A stretch of DNA of 64,000 nucleotides, from the NCBI RefSeq assembly GCF_029360725.1, contig NZ_JARKMY010000002.1, positions 62,001-126,000 on the forward strand, written 5' to 3'. Under the pieces are notes generated by a model. It searched no databases and was not told where the DNA came from. It saw only the letters and a list, made by a program, of their open reading frames with translations. Source of the stretch: Chryseolinea sp. H1M3-3 (GTDB lineage Bacteria > Bacteroidota > Bacteroidia > Cytophagales > Cyclobacteriaceae). This document shows, piece after piece, positions 1 to 10,300 of this stretch; within the stretch, counting starts at the first letter, position 1, and each line of letters opens with the position of its first letter. Both the position numbers and the translations under genes were made by a program.

Positions 1-306
1 GTAAACGGGAAGGATGGATTTTAAAAATGATTTTAATTCGGCAGGATCAGAGTTACCGTCTACACCTAAATCATCCCCAAACTCCGCCTTCATTTTCTTC
101 AGAACCTCTTCCAATGATACTGTTCCTTCTTTGGTCGTTGTATAAATTGATATCTCATGAAGCAATGACAAACGATGAGAGGTAGTCGCCACTAACTTTG
201 TTTTCGCCTCATCAAGAGATTCCAGAATTACGCCTGACTTTGTTGGTGCTACTACTTTAAAAAGACCTCCCTTACCACTTATAGATGCTATTTCAGCTAA
301 AGTCAT
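1..306 (-). CDS. DUF5606 family protein, partial (C-terminus beyond the window)
   Basis: The reverse strand is open from an ATG at 306 to the window edge, giving 102 residues that begin MTLAEIASISGKGGLFKVV. The N-terminal ISGKGGL(F/Y)K pattern, a VAPTKSGVILESL stretch and the LLHEISIYT motif match my memory of DUF5606, a small Bacteroidota family of unknown function with an Sm-like N-terminal fold. The rest of the seen part is a short linker and a second small domain ending near SFLKSILPVY, so only a few dozen residues are probably missing. A well-formed TAnnTTTG promoter lies upstream. The function is unknown. The family call is confident because the N-terminal block is intact. Confidence 0.8.
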   Translation of the reverse strand, partial: MTLAEIASISGKGGLFKVVAPTKSGVILESLDEAKTKLVATTSHRLSLLHEISIYTTTKEGTVSLEEVLKKMKAEFGDDLGVDGNSDPAELKSFLKSILPVY

Positions 307-328
307 ATACAGTTTATTGTTAAGCGGG

Positions 329-360
329 CAAAGCTAACGCAATTGTCTGCAAAAGTCCAA
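329..360 (-). promoter_or_regulatory. Bacteroidota-type promoter of the DUF5606 gene
   Basis: On the minus strand a -7 box TAGCTTTG (329-336) matches TAnnTTTG exactly. A TTG at 358-360 sits 21 bases upstream, inside the usual 17-23 spacing for the -33 element. The start of transcription would fall near 322-325, leaving a leader of about 16-19 bases before the ATG at 306. This is the only promoter in the window where I find both elements correctly spaced. Confidence 0.6.
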
Positions 361-506
361 CCGGTATTTACTGATAAACTTTTCTTGCTCCCATTTAAAT
401 TGACGTTCCTATTATAGGCGAACATTTTCGCGATACGCCGTCTTTCTTCACAAGCGTGAAGACGAAATGGATCGTGTATGTATGCGGGTATTGATTTCTC
501 GAATAC

Positions 507-1112
507 CTATTTTTTGCTAAATCCCTCAATCAATTCATCTACCAGCGATAAAATTTCTTCTTTACCTTGTTTCTTTTCAGATGAAGTCAAGATAATAGTA
601 GGCAGTTCTTCCCATCTTTTGAGCAGTGTCTCCTGGTACTTCTTCATATTCTTTTCGAGTTCGTTGCGCTTTAGCTTATCGATCTTTGTGAAGATAATGG
701 CTAAGGGAATGTCCTTGCTTCCTGCCCATTCAATAAAGTCTAAATCAATTGCTTGTGGCGTTAATCTAGCATCCAGCAGTATAAATAGGCATGTGAGGTT
801 TTCACGCTTTAATACATAATTCTCAATCATTTTACCGAATCCTGCTCTCGTGCTTTTGCTGACACTGGCGTAGCCGTAGCCTGGCAAGTCGACAAGATAC
901 CACGAGGAATTGACCAAATAATGATTGATGGTTTGGGTTTTCCCTGGAGTTACGGAAATCTTGGCAAGTTTCCGTGAGTTGGTCAGCATGTTTATTAAAG
1001 AAGATTTCCCGACATTAGATCTCCCGATGAAGGCAAATTCCGCTTTATCTGGCAAGGGACACTTTGCTACATCTGCGTGGCTACTGATAAATTCTGCTGT
1101 GGTTATCTTCAT
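507..1112 (-). CDS. engB: Ribosome biogenesis GTP-binding protein EngB/YihA/YsxC
   Basis: This 201-residue single-domain GTPase belongs to the TrmE-Era-EngA-YihA-Septin group and is needed for assembly of the large ribosomal subunit. All G motifs are visible: the P-loop GRSNVGKSS at residues 30-38, the G2 threonine in TPGKTQ (55-60), DLPG at 75-78 and TKID at 142-145, with a late SSEKKQG as the G5 region. Length is normal for the family (about 195-210). The start is an ATG directly before the conserved N-terminal helix. It lies on the minus strand 200 bases upstream of the DUF5606 gene, with no visible terminator between, and is divergent from the OmpA-family gene. The call is secure. Confidence 0.97.
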   Translation of the reverse strand: MKITTAEFISSHADVAKCPLPDKAEFAFIGRSNVGKSSLINMLTNSRKLAKISVTPGKTQTINHYLVNSSWYLVDLPGYGYASVSKSTRAGFGKMIENYVLKRENLTCLFILLDARLTPQAIDLDFIEWAGSKDIPLAIIFTKIDKLKRNELEKNMKKYQETLLKRWEELPTIILTSSEKKQGKEEILSLVDELIEGFSKK

Positions 1113-1265
1113 TTGTTAAAGTAATGATTGAAGGCCAAAATACTAAGAATGTAAGAATCGAGTGCCTTATGCACAACTTTTAATACTTCCAAATCCGGCC
1201 TTTTTCCTAACTTGGGGTGTAATTAGATAATTTTTTACAAGTGTATTGCTAAATTTTTTAAACAA

Positions 1266-3350
1266 ATGAACAGTATCCCAAGAGTACTGATTTTTTTAGC
1301 TTTTTTATTGCCTCTTTTTACTACTTCGGTTTATGGTCAGGAAGATCCCAAGGAGATTGCCCGGCAATACATGGAACAAGCTGAATTGATCATGGCTGAA
1401 ACCAAGGCTATGGATGATGCCAGAGAGCTTATGGTCACAGCTGCTGACCAGGATACTACGTTCATTAAGGCTAACTATGAGGCTGGACGCATGCATCTCG
1501 CAACTGTTGGTAAAAATCGTGCCGTAAAATATTTCATGCGTGTGTTTCGTCAGGATCCAGCTTACCGATTTGATATCGAATATTTGATTGGACGGAGTTA
1601 TCAATACGGCGAGAATTTCGACAAAGCATTAGAGTTTTATAATCTGTATAAGAAGAAGCTTGCTGGTAAACCTGGATATCAGGGTAAGGATAAGGTTGAT
1701 TTGGCAACGGTTGACCGAGCCATTTTTGAATGCGAAAACGGAAAGGAATTTGTGTCTTCGCCAGGTGAATTCTCCATTGTTAATATCGGACGCGAGATCA
1801 ACTCAGAATACGAAGACTACGCACCTGTACTCAATGAAAATGAAGACGAGATTGTTTTTACAACCCGCAGGCGTGAGGACAACTTAAATGAGAATGTGTA
1901 TGAGGATAACAAACCTTATGAAGATATTTTCACCGCGAAAAAGGCAGGAGGTGCCTGGAGCTTTGCTAAGAATATTGGACCTGTAGTTAATACGCCGTAT
2001 CATGAATCCAGTGTAGCATTGTCAGCTGATGGTAGTACATTGTTTATTTACAATGATGACGGCGGAGATATCTTCTACAGCGAACGGCAACCGAATGGAG
2101 AATTTGGTGAAAAAATTTTATTGCCCGGCATTATTAATTCAAGTTTCGAGGAAAAATCAATTTCTATCTCAAAAGACGAAAAGACCTTATACTTCTCCAG
2201 TAACAGGCCAGGCGGTTTTGGAGGTTTAGACCTTTACAGAGCCACAAAAGATTCCAAAGGAGAGTGGGCTAATGTTAAAAATCTTGGACCAAAGATCAAT
2301 ACCGCGCAAGATGACGACGGCTTATTCATCGATTACGATGATGTGACACTTTACTTCAGTAGCAAAGGACACAAAGGAATGGGTGGCTATGATGTTTTTA
2401 AAACCACTTTTGATCCAGCTAAAAATGAATGGAGCGAACCGGTGAACCTGGGATATCCTATCAATACACCCGATGATGATATTTATTTTGTTTCTTCAAA
2501 AGATGGCAAGCGCGCTTACTACTCTTCCGTTCGGGAGGATGGCATGGGTTATACCGACATTTACATGGTTACAATTCCGGAAGGATTGAAAAACACCGAG
2601 CCAGTGGTAGCAAAACCTCCTGTTGAAAAACCACCGGTTGATACTACAGCGGCGACAACCCCGGTAGTGGTTACGCCGCCCGTTGACACTCCAACAACGC
2701 CAACCAAGACTGAATTACAGCCATTGAAATATGTTATCAGCGTAGTGGATGCAGCAGATCAAACGACACCGCTAGCCGCAAAGGTTAAATTGGTAGGTGC
2801 CAGAGATAATGTTATTGTACCATTCACGCCACTCGGCGATGGCGTATTTGAATTCAACATCACCAACGCCAAGCCCAAGGACTATCGTTTATCTGTTGAC
2901 GTTGATGGTTATGTGTTTCAGAACGTAAACGTAAAATTGGAAGGTGCATCGACTGAAGGTAAGACTATGGAAAGAAAGATTGCCATGCGTAAACTGGTTG
3001 TCGGTGTGAGCTCCATTTTAAGGAATATTTATTTCGATTTCGATAAAGCGACCTTTAAAACGCAATCTTATACAGAGCTTAACAAGCTCGAAGCCATGTT
3101 AAGTCAAAATCAAAACATGGTTGTAGAAATTGCAGGCCATACAGATGCCATCGGTACAAAAGATTACAATAAATATCTTTCATTAAAGCGAGCACAGGCT
3201 GTAAAGGACTATCTCACTAAAAAAGGAATAAACACAAAACGCATCAAAGCTGTTGGTTATGGTAAATCCAAGCCACTTGCCAGCAATGACGATGAACAGG
3301 GCGGTCGTGAGCTGAACAGGCGTGTTGAATTCAAAGTATTGCAGAACTAA
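1266..3350 (+). CDS. PorE-like envelope protein: TPR, WD40-type propeller, CRD and OmpA domains
   Basis: The 694-residue product starts with a signal peptide (about residues 1-24, hydrophobic core then SVYGQ). It has TPR-like helices (about 30-155), a PD40/WD40-like beta-propeller with repeated YFSSxRxGGxGGxDLY blades (about 165-440), a proline/threonine-rich linker (about 440-500), a carboxypeptidase-regulatory-like domain (about 505-600) and a C-terminal OmpA domain with the GHTDAxG and ELNRRVEF motifs that bind peptidoglycan. This order is that described for PorE of the Porphyromonas gingivalis type IX secretion system. Bacteroidota carry many paralogues with the same architecture, so whether this copy serves secretion is inference. 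It probably sits in the periplasm, attached to the outer membrane and peptidoglycan. It is transcribed alone, with ubiE 160 bases downstream. Confidence 0.85.
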   Translation: MNSIPRVLIFLAFLLPLFTTSVYGQEDPKEIARQYMEQAELIMAETKAMDDARELMVTAADQDTTFIKANYEAGRMHLATVGKNRAVKYFMRVFRQDPAYRFDIEYLIGRSYQYGENFDKALEFYNLYKKKLAGKPGYQGKDKVDLATVDRAIFECENGKEFVSSPGEFSIVNIGREINSEYEDYAPVLNENEDEIVFTTRRREDNLNENVYEDNKPYEDIFTAKKAGGAWSFAKNIGPVVNTPYHESSVALSADGSTLFIYNDDGGDIFYSERQPNGEFGEKILLPGIINSSFEEKSISISKDEKTLYFSSNRPGGFGGLDLYRATKDSKGEWANVKNLGPKINTAQDDDGLFIDYDDVTLYFSSKGHKGMGGYDVFKTTFDPAKNEWSEPVNLGYPINTPDDDIYFVSSKDGKRAYYSSVREDGMGYTDIYMVTIPEGLKNTEPVVAKPPVEKPPVDTTAATTPVVVTPPVDTPTTPTKTELQPLKYVISVVDAADQTTPLAAKVKLVGARDNVIVPFTPLGDGVFEFNITNAKPKDYRLSVDVDGYVFQNVNVKLEGASTEGKTMERKIAMRKLVVGVSSILRNIYFDFDKATFKTQSYTELNKLEAMLSQNQNMVVEIAGHTDAIGTKDYNKYLSLKRAQAVKDYLTKKGINTKRIKAVGYGKSKPLASNDDEQGGRELNRRVEFKVLQN

Positions 3351-3473
3351 ATTCTTTCCATAACGCCATCGCGGAAGCCATCGTACAGACGGATAAAGGG
3401 CGCCATAGACTACCTTTCAAAGGTTTGCAAAGTACATTGCCAAGCAGCATTTCTTTTGTTAAATCAAACCACT

Positions 3474-3481
3474 TACCTTCG
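3474..3481 (+). promoter_or_regulatory. Possible -7 box of the ubiE-porT operon
   Basis: TACCTTCG differs from TAnnTTTG at one base and lies 29 bases before the ubiE start. The nearest upstream TTG (3456-3458) leaves only 15 bases of spacing, shorter than usual, so the assignment is weak. Confidence 0.3.
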
Positions 3482-3510
3482 GCCTTGTTTTAACGGGTAA
3501 ACCCGAGAAA

Positions 3511-4230
3511 ATGGATGTAGTTCCTTACAAAGAGTCTCTTTCAAAAAAAGCGCAGGTGGCAAAAATGTTTAATAACATTAGTCACCGTTATGATTTTCTA
3601 AACAACCTTCTGAGTCTTGGCATTGACAAGATTTGGAGGAAAAAGGCGATCAGTGTCTTAAAGGAGTTAAAGCCTTCGAAAATTCTCGATGTCGCTACTG
3701 GTACCGGCGAATTTGCTTTGCAGGCGTTGGAGTTAAATCCAGAAAAAATTATTGGTATAGACATCTCCGAAGGCATGCTGGAGATTGGCCGAAAAAAAAT
3801 ATCGGCTAAAAATTTAGGGTCCAAAATTGAATTGATTCAGGGTGATTCGGAAAAAATCCCCTTTGCACAAAATAAATTCGATGCTGTAACCGTTGCTTTT
3901 GGAGTGCGGAACTTTGAAGATCTGAAAAGGGGACTAAGTGAAATTCGACGTGTATTGAGACCAGGTGGAATGGTTGTTATCCTGGAGTTCTCAAAACCTT
4001 CAAAGTTTCCATTTAAGCAGATTTATAGCATCTATTTCAGGTATATTTTACCCCGTATTGGGTCCATTGTATCGAATGATAAAGCAGCTTATACATACTT
4101 GCCTAAGTCAGTTGAAGCTTTCCCCGATGGCGAAGATTTTCTTCACATCTTGCACGATGTCGGATTTAAAAACACACAATGCAGTTCACTTACATTTGGA
4201 ATAAGCTCCATATACATCGGTACAAAATAA
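3511..4230 (+). CDS. ubiE: Demethylmenaquinone methyltransferase (UbiE/MenG)
   Basis: This 239-residue class I SAM-dependent methyltransferase catalyses the last step of menaquinone synthesis, C-methylation of the demethylated naphthoquinone. The signature N-terminal stretch YDFLNNLLSLGIDKIWRK, the SAM-binding motif LDVATGTGEF (about residues 66-75), the GIDIS acidic strand end and the RVLRPGGMVVILEFS motif are all present. Length equals that of family members. The start ATG follows a short A-rich leader. The 3' end overlaps porT by 52 bases, so the two are co-transcribed; ubiE followed by porT is, from memory, a common order in Bacteroidota. The call is secure. Confidence 0.96.
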   Translation: MDVVPYKESLSKKAQVAKMFNNISHRYDFLNNLLSLGIDKIWRKKAISVLKELKPSKILDVATGTGEFALQALELNPEKIIGIDISEGMLEIGRKKISAKNLGSKIELIQGDSEKIPFAQNKFDAVTVAFGVRNFEDLKRGLSEIRRVLRPGGMVVILEFSKPSKFPFKQIYSIYFRYILPRIGSIVSNDKAAYTYLPKSVEAFPDGEDFLHILHDVGFKNTQCSSLTFGISSIYIGTK

Positions 4231-4916
4231 TTGCTATAGGCGTATTGATGATATGCGCTTTGCAAAGTGAGGCGCAAAAAACGCGTTGGGTGGAAAAGAA
4301 TAATCCGAACTATGATAACCGGAAGTTCACCTATGGTTTTCTGATTGGAATTCATTCTTCCATTTTTCAAATTAAATACTCCGATAAGTTTGTTACGCGT
4401 GACCTGGATACCGTATCTGCGGTGCTTCCAAGTTGGTCACAGGGATTTTCCTTAGGATTTATTGTTAATTATCGTCTTACGGAATTTTTGGATCTTCGTC
4501 TTACGCCGGAAGTAGCCTTCTATGAAAACAAAATTCGCTATCAGTTTACCAATGATCCTCCCATCGATGAGTCCGTCGAGAATACCGTTGTTGAGTTTCC
4601 GATTCTGTTAAAATATAAATCCGAACGAAGGGGAAATATTCGGATGTATATGATCGGCGGAATCAAGCCTGGAATTGAAGCATCCGGAAAAAAGAATGTG
4701 GATCAGACGAAACCCTCGCTGGAGATTAAAGAAACACACTTGAACTTGGAGGCTGGTTTTGGTTTCGATTTATATTACCCCCTGTTCAAGTTTTCTCCTG
4801 AAATCAGATTCTCTCGTGGCATCGTTGACATGCTGGGCAATCGCACCAATGAATTTGGCCAACCGTTACAACGTGTTAACACGAACACAATTACATTATA
4901 TCTTCTGTTCCAATAA
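4179..4916 (+). CDS. porT: PorT-family outer membrane beta-barrel, likely type IX secretion component
   Basis: The 245-residue product has an N-terminal signal sequence (basic start, hydrophobic IIAIGVLMICAL, cleavage after SEAQ) followed by an eight-strand-type barrel of alternating aromatic and polar residues ending in a terminal phenylalanine-glutamine. The pattern (NPNYDNRKFTYGFLIG, later GIKPGIEASGKK and EIRFSRGIVDML) matches PorT of the type IX secretion system. The position directly after ubiE supports this, since that pairing is conserved. The only sensible in-frame start is the ATG inside ubiE, giving a 52-base overlap; starting later would remove the signal peptide. Translation is probably coupled to ubiE. 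Other porin-family barrels look similar, so orthology rests on context as well as sequence. Confidence 0.82.
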   Translation: MQFTYIWNKLHIHRYKIIAIGVLMICALQSEAQKTRWVEKNNPNYDNRKFTYGFLIGIHSSIFQIKYSDKFVTRDLDTVSAVLPSWSQGFSLGFIVNYRLTEFLDLRLTPEVAFYENKIRYQFTNDPPIDESVENTVVEFPILLKYKSERRGNIRMYMIGGIKPGIEASGKKNVDQTKPSLEIKETHLNLEAGFGFDLYYPLFKFSPEIRFSRGIVDMLGNRTNEFGQPLQRVNTNTITLYLLFQ

Positions 4917-4956
4917 TAACTGTTGTATTTTCGCCAGAGCATAATCATAAAAGAAC

Positions 4957-5712
4957 ATGACTGGCAGAATCGTTTTGATAACTGGTGCAACCTCAGGTAT
5001 CGGTGAAGCTACTGCAAGGCTTCTGGCACACCATAATTTTAAACTTATCATTTGTGGAAGAAGGCAGGAACGTTTGGAAAAACTGCAGGCTGAGCTTTCT
5101 CCTTTAACAGCGGTAACCACCCTTTCTTTTGATGTTCGGAATCAGCCAGACGTTAAGCGCGCCATAGACTCACTTCCGGTGGGGTGGAAGGCAATTGATG
5201 TGTTAATTAATAACGCAGGTAATGCACATGGGCTGGACCCAATTCAATCCGGAAGTTTGGAAGATTGGGAAGCGATGATCGACATTAATGTAAAAGGTTT
5301 GCTATATGTATCGCGTGAGGTAATTCCTGGAATGACGGCGCGTAAAGCGGGACATATCATTAACCTCGGATCCATCGCAGGGAAAGAAGTTTATCCTAAT
5401 GGAAATGTTTATTGTGCCAGCAAATTTGCCGTTGATGCCCTAACCAAAGGAATGCGATTGGATTTAAATCCCTTCAATATAAAAGTCACTTCAATAAACC
5501 CGGGATTAGTCGAAACAGAATTTTCTCTAGTGAGGTTTAAAGGGAACGAAGAAAAATCGGCACAGGTCTACAAAGGAATTGAGCCGCTTAAGGGAGAAGA
5601 TATCGCCAACATCATTTTATTTACGCTCACGTGTGCGCCACACGTTGTTCTCGCAGACATCACTGTTTTCCCTTCCGCACAGGCAAGTAGTACCTTGGTG
5701 AAGAGAAGCTAA
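4957..5712 (+). CDS. SDR-family NAD(P)-dependent oxidoreductase, YdfG-like
   Basis: This 251-residue classical short-chain dehydrogenase is cytoplasmic. It has the cofactor motif TGATSGIGEA (residues 9-18), NNAG (86-89), and the catalytic Ser139, Tyr152 and Lys156 (the last two in YCASK). The C-terminal half, including the ETEFSLVRFKG segment and the ending with the ADITVFPSAQ pattern, resembles YdfG, the NADP-dependent 3-hydroxy acid (L-allo-threonine/serine) dehydrogenase. The exact substrate cannot be read from the sequence. It starts 40 bases after porT on the same strand and may be read from the same message, though no functional link is evident. Confidence 0.88.
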   Translation: MTGRIVLITGATSGIGEATARLLAHHNFKLIICGRRQERLEKLQAELSPLTAVTTLSFDVRNQPDVKRAIDSLPVGWKAIDVLINNAGNAHGLDPIQSGSLEDWEAMIDINVKGLLYVSREVIPGMTARKAGHIINLGSIAGKEVYPNGNVYCASKFAVDALTKGMRLDLNPFNIKVTSINPGLVETEFSLVRFKGNEEKSAQVYKGIEPLKGEDIANIILFTLTCAPHVVLADITVFPSAQASSTLVKRS

Positions 5713-5929
5713 ATCATTTCTTTTCATTGAAGGCTCAATATGGTCGCGATTCGATATCCGGGCAAAAGATGAGATGATGAACAATTAGTAAAGTGAGGCA
5801 GCCAGTATATGTCTTTACACAACTCAGTTTTGTTTCGCTAAACCCAATCATATTACAGGCGTGACCTCATAGGTAAGGGAATTTTTTTTATGACCCTAAG
5901 AAGTCGCCACCGAATGGTTAGAATAAAAA

Positions 5930-5951
5930 AAGGCCTCTGTAAAGAGGCCTT
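5930..5951 (-). terminator. Intrinsic terminator after the 6.0-10.5 kb minus-strand genes
   Basis: An uninterrupted hairpin of nine pairs (AAGGCCTCT / AGAGGCCTT) with a four-base loop lies 24 bases beyond the stop of the gene ending at 5975. Read on the minus strand it is followed by a run of T. It could also stop read-through from the plus-strand SDR gene. Confidence 0.75.
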
Positions 5952-5974
5952 ATTGGTTGAGGGGTACTAAAATC

Positions 5975-6394
5975 TTAACGCTTAAATCCTAAGGCACTAC
6001 CGCCGCAGTAGGAGGTAGAACCGTCGAAGGTATATTGTATATAATATATCCCAGTGGTGTTACATGGATAAGCAATAGCGGAAATGTATTGTCCGTTTAC
6101 TTTACTAGTTGCAACTTTATTCCGGTTAGAATCATATAAGCTTACGATAATTCCGTCAGTAGGCTGTGGGTTAGCACAGATGTTGATCATGTATTGAGTA
6201 CCTTTTGTGAACACATAAGAATATTCAACATAGTCTTTTCCACCCTTCTCAATTTTATAACTTTTCAAAAAGTTAAAGCCAGTGGATAATTTCGGAATGC
6301 ATGCAGTGCTCAAAGATTCAGAGTTGCATTGCCCTATTACATCTAAAGTACTTAGTACGAAAACAGATAGAACAATGATAATTAACTTTTTCAT
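5975..6394 (-). CDS. Small secreted protein of unknown function
   Basis: The 139-residue product has a clear signal peptide (MKKLIIIVLSVFVL core, cleavage likely after DVIGQ). The mature part is about 117 residues, carries several cysteines (in SLSTAC, NICANP, YPCNT, YCGG) suited to disulfide bonds, and is rich in beta-type residues. The segment with YVFTKGTQY, then VSLYDSN and GIYYIQYTF, is reminiscent of bacterial pre-peptidase C-terminal (PPC) beta-sandwich domains, but this is only a visual resemblance. The gene lies 14 bases after the lipoprotein gene and before a strong terminator, so it is the last gene of a unit with the lipoprotein and perhaps the ABC transporter. I do not recognise a named family. 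Confidence 0.7.
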   Translation of the reverse strand: MKKLIIIVLSVFVLSTLDVIGQCNSESLSTACIPKLSTGFNFLKSYKIEKGGKDYVEYSYVFTKGTQYMINICANPQPTDGIIVSLYDSNRNKVATSKVNGQYISAIAYPCNTTGIYYIQYTFDGSTSYCGGSALGFKR

Positions 6395-6408
6395 AGGTTC
6401 CTTTTATC

Positions 6409-7308
6409 TTAGCTTATTATCTTATTTCTAATACTTGAAGTGAGGGCTTTAATGCTGGCAATATCCTCTTGTGTTATTTGAATCGTACTTGAGCTATTGT
6501 CCTTAATCACCATAACACCATCCACTATTTCGAAAGTTGATTCGCTGTACGTGTAGGTGATGTTTACTTTATCATAGAGCTTTTTCAGCTCCTCCATGTC
6601 GGTCAACAATGATGCCATATTCTGATCCGAGTCCTTATAAAAAGAAAGGAGAAGCATGATGTTTTCAAGGATTATTTTCTGCTCGCCGATCGTCTCCTGA
6701 AGTTCTTTGTTTGAAGGATTCGCTGCGGCTACTTCACATAGAATATTCAGTGCTTCAACCCATCCGCCAGTCAAAAACAGAACGCTTAAGTTGGAGCGAT
6801 TTTGCGACTGAAGATAATGGTTGATGCTGTTAAAGTTTTGTGTTGTGATGAGCAGAAGTGAGTCAAGGTTCTTGCTGTTTGTTGCCAGACGCCCGATGGT
6901 TTCGATGTCGAAAAACTGTCCGATGTTAAGACCATCCGCTAACGTCTTGATGGACGACATGTATTTCACGCCATCTTGATTTTGCTCATAAATATTTGTG
7001 TAACCCAAGTCGGTACCATAAACACCAAGGTTGAGGGCCTTCTTGTAGTTGCTGTTATATTTTGAAATATTGTCTGGGGAGTTGAGGTAACTGGAGTTAT
7101 ACTTTTTTCCTGACTCTTTTAAGAGTACGGAAATCTCCAATGGGCTTGGAATTCGCTGAAGAATATCTCCAATGACGCCTTCCGATATTGACGGGCCTTC
7201 GATCTTAGTGGTGTCCAGGCCCTCCAAAAATGCCTGCTCATCCGATTTTTTTTCGGATCCGCAGGCCGTAAAGAGCGCGAGGATAAGCCCAATAATTACA
7301 ATTCTCAT
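6409..7308 (-). CDS. Lipoprotein of unknown function, mostly helical
   Basis: The 299-residue product begins with a lipoprotein signal, MRIVIIGLILALFTAC, with the lipobox cysteine at residue 16 followed by a Ser/Glu/Lys-rich tether. The rest is predicted by eye to be helical, with many heptad-like leucine and isoleucine spacings and no cysteines that suggest metal binding. It contains no motif I recognise. It sits 68 bases after the ABC transporter gene and 14 bases before the small secreted protein gene on the same strand, so it may be the periplasmic or outer-membrane partner of that transporter. That role is inferred from position only. Confidence 0.75.
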   Translation of the reverse strand: MRIVIIGLILALFTACGSEKKSDEQAFLEGLDTTKIEGPSISEGVIGDILQRIPSPLEISVLLKESGKKYNSSYLNSPDNISKYNSNYKKALNLGVYGTDLGYTNIYEQNQDGVKYMSSIKTLADGLNIGQFFDIETIGRLATNSKNLDSLLLITTQNFNSINHYLQSQNRSNLSVLFLTGGWVEALNILCEVAAANPSNKELQETIGEQKIILENIMLLLSFYKDSDQNMASLLTDMEELKKLYDKVNITYTYSESTFEIVDGVMVIKDNSSSTIQITQEDIASIKALTSSIRNKIIS

Positions 7309-7376
7309 AGATATAAAATTATTCGTTTATAAAATTAAAAATTCAGCATATCCAGCTAAAAAATTACGCAGATGCT

Positions 7377-10300
7377 TTATTCCTTTTTCGACTGCCCCAT
7401 TCCGGGTAAGGTCAACTTACTGGGCATCTCAAAGGAGTTAACTAATTTTCGAAGTAACTCAAAATACAATGTACCATACAGTATAATCGTCATCACCCAT
7501 ATAACAAGGTTATTAAACAGAAAGGTACTTACCATTGCGCCCAGCAGATTTTTCTGTGGAGCAAAAAAATGCGCGCGGTAGTCCAGGGGTCCTTTCGGTC
7601 TCGGGTCTACGAAAATCGGATTGATCTGCTGATACAGTCTACCCTGATACTCAATAATCCTTTCTTTTTCTGATACATTCTTTACCAGGTCTGCCAAACT
7701 TTCATTGTAATAACGATTCTTAATATCATTTAAGGAATAATTTTTTCTTTCTTTCTCCATCTTTACCATTTCTCCTTCGCGTGTAGCCACCACTCTATTA
7801 TAAGCATCCTGGTAGAACTTTCGATAAGCTGCAAGGAATTCTTCCAGCTTGGCACTAAACGCTGGCGTGAATTTTTCAACGGTCCATGGTGTGTTCAATT
7901 CGTTCTCTAATCCTCTTTTAAAGAAACCGTCCCGAATACTACTTTGAATGATGGCGATGTCTTTGTTCACAATGGCACGAATCGAATCATTTTTTTCATC
8001 CTTATTGTCTGCAATGTACTTGCGCTTTTTTTCAAGTTCATTCGCTAAGAAAGATGCATGGAAGTCGGCCTGACTTTCGATCTTTTCGTAGGAGTAAAAT
8101 GGTTTCTCGTATTTATTGTTGACAAATTGATCTACTACCAAGGCCTCATAGGCCCAGCGTGACGCCATCATGTCGGCAATGACCGGTACTTTTCCTTTTG
8201 TACTGATCACGCTGTTAAGTTTATCGAAGCTAAATAACAATCCGCTGAGTATCATTTGCGGAATAAGAAGCAAAGGGATCATTACATAAACTGTTACCGC
8301 CGAATTGAATGCCGAAGAAATATTCAAGCCTAAAACACTTGCAAAGCATGACGTTGAAAATAATACAAACCAAAACGGTAACAACATAGCCCATTCCATT
8401 TCCAGTATTAAGATGCCAATAACGACAAATGAAAATGTCTGTATTGCCGAAAGCACGAAAAGTATCGTAATCTTGGACATGAGGTAGCTATTCCAGCTTA
8501 AGTTCAGAAAGGACTCGCGGCGTAGAATTTTTCTGTCGCGTATGATTTCTTCAGCGCTCACCGTAAGACCCATAAAGAGTGCTACGATGATACTCATGAG
8601 CAAAAATGCAGGAAAGTTTTCATTAAAGCGGAACATGTATTCCTGTCCGCCTGGCGCGCTTTTATATTTTATGATAACTGCCAGGATTATCGCCAGGAGG
8701 GGTGCTTCTAATAAATTAATGAGCAGGTATTGCTTGTTGCTTAATTTTGACAGCGTATCACGGGTAGCAAAAATAACAGTCTGCTTAATTTTATTGGGAA
8801 GGCTAAGGGACTGAGGAGGTTGTTCTTTGATGTCTTCAACCCGTCCTACCTTGAAATGTGACTTATACAGTTCATACCATTGCGGAGGGGAAATCTTTCG
8901 TTTATTTGTGGGCTGTCCGTATTCATCCACAACTTTTGCTTCGATAATGTTAAAGATCTGTTCAGGATTTACATTACCACAGGTTTCACATTGTCCGCGG
9001 TTACTGTCTACCTGATGAGTCGACTTTTTGAAATAGGTGACAGCTTCAACCGGAGGGCCATAGTACGCTGGATATCCACCCGTGTCCATGATGATCATCT
9101 TATCGAACATTTTGTAAATGTCTGACGATGGCTGATGGATAACAACAAAGATCAGTTTTCCCTTGAGAGAAAGCTCTTTTAATAAGTCTATGACGTTTTC
9201 CGAATCCCTTGACGATAAACCGGACGTTGGCTCGTCTAAAAACAGAATAGCTGGTTCACGAATCAATTCCAGGGCAATGTTTAATCGTTTGCGTTGCCCG
9301 CCACTGATTGTTTTATCTAACGGATTACCTACGGGAAGATCCTTACGTTGATCCAGTCCCAGGTTTTCCAATACTTCCATAACACGTTTATGTATTTGCT
9401 CTTCAGTAAAGGAAGCAAAACATAATTTGGCGTTGTAATATAGATTTTGATATACTGTGAGTTCTTCGATCAGGAGATCATCCTGTGACACATATCCTAT
9501 AACCCCATGAATTTTATCTTTCTGAGTGTTGATGTCAAACCCATTGACAAGAATTTGTCCCTGCGTAGGAGGAACAAGTCCAGCCATGACGTTGAGCAGC
9601 GTAGTTTTACCTGCACCGCTGGCGCCCATGATACCGATTAGCTTTCCCGGTCCTTCTGAGATACCAACGTGGCGAAGACCGATACCACCATTTTTGAATT
9701 TAAGTTCATCGATGATGACGTTAAAAGACAACTTTGCAGTCTTTAACTCTTCATTAAAGTTAGCTACGAGATCACTGTAGTACAGGGCATCGCCGGCCTG
9801 CGTTTTAATCGTGCTGCCATGAGAGAACAGATACACCCGGTTTGGTTGCATCGGGAAACCATTGAGCATGTTCGATTCTTCACCTAAATATTTTGTGAAG
9901 TACATGTCGACACTTTGGACACGCATGAAGATGAGGCTTCCTTCAATGTGACCATGCACATGTTTATAGATTTTATTTTCTTCTGCGCTGTGGTCTTTAT
10001 CTAAAAGAAGGATGTCAACATAATTGAGTGATCTTGCATCCTCAGAGATCACAAATCCCTCGATCAGTTGATATTCGTATTGGAGAATATTAAATACAGT
10101 GGAGACTGTGTTGATGATCTCCATCCGTTGTGGTGTAAAATTTTTATCTGTCCCTACCAGCTCAAGCAACTTAATTAATACAACAACCTTCTGCTTTTGC
10201 GTAAGGGTTTTATTAATCTTCTTACATATCCCGAGTGTTTTTACCGAATCTTTAACAGACGTCAGCCTGGCTTTCCCTTCCTCTTTTCCATACTCTGAAA

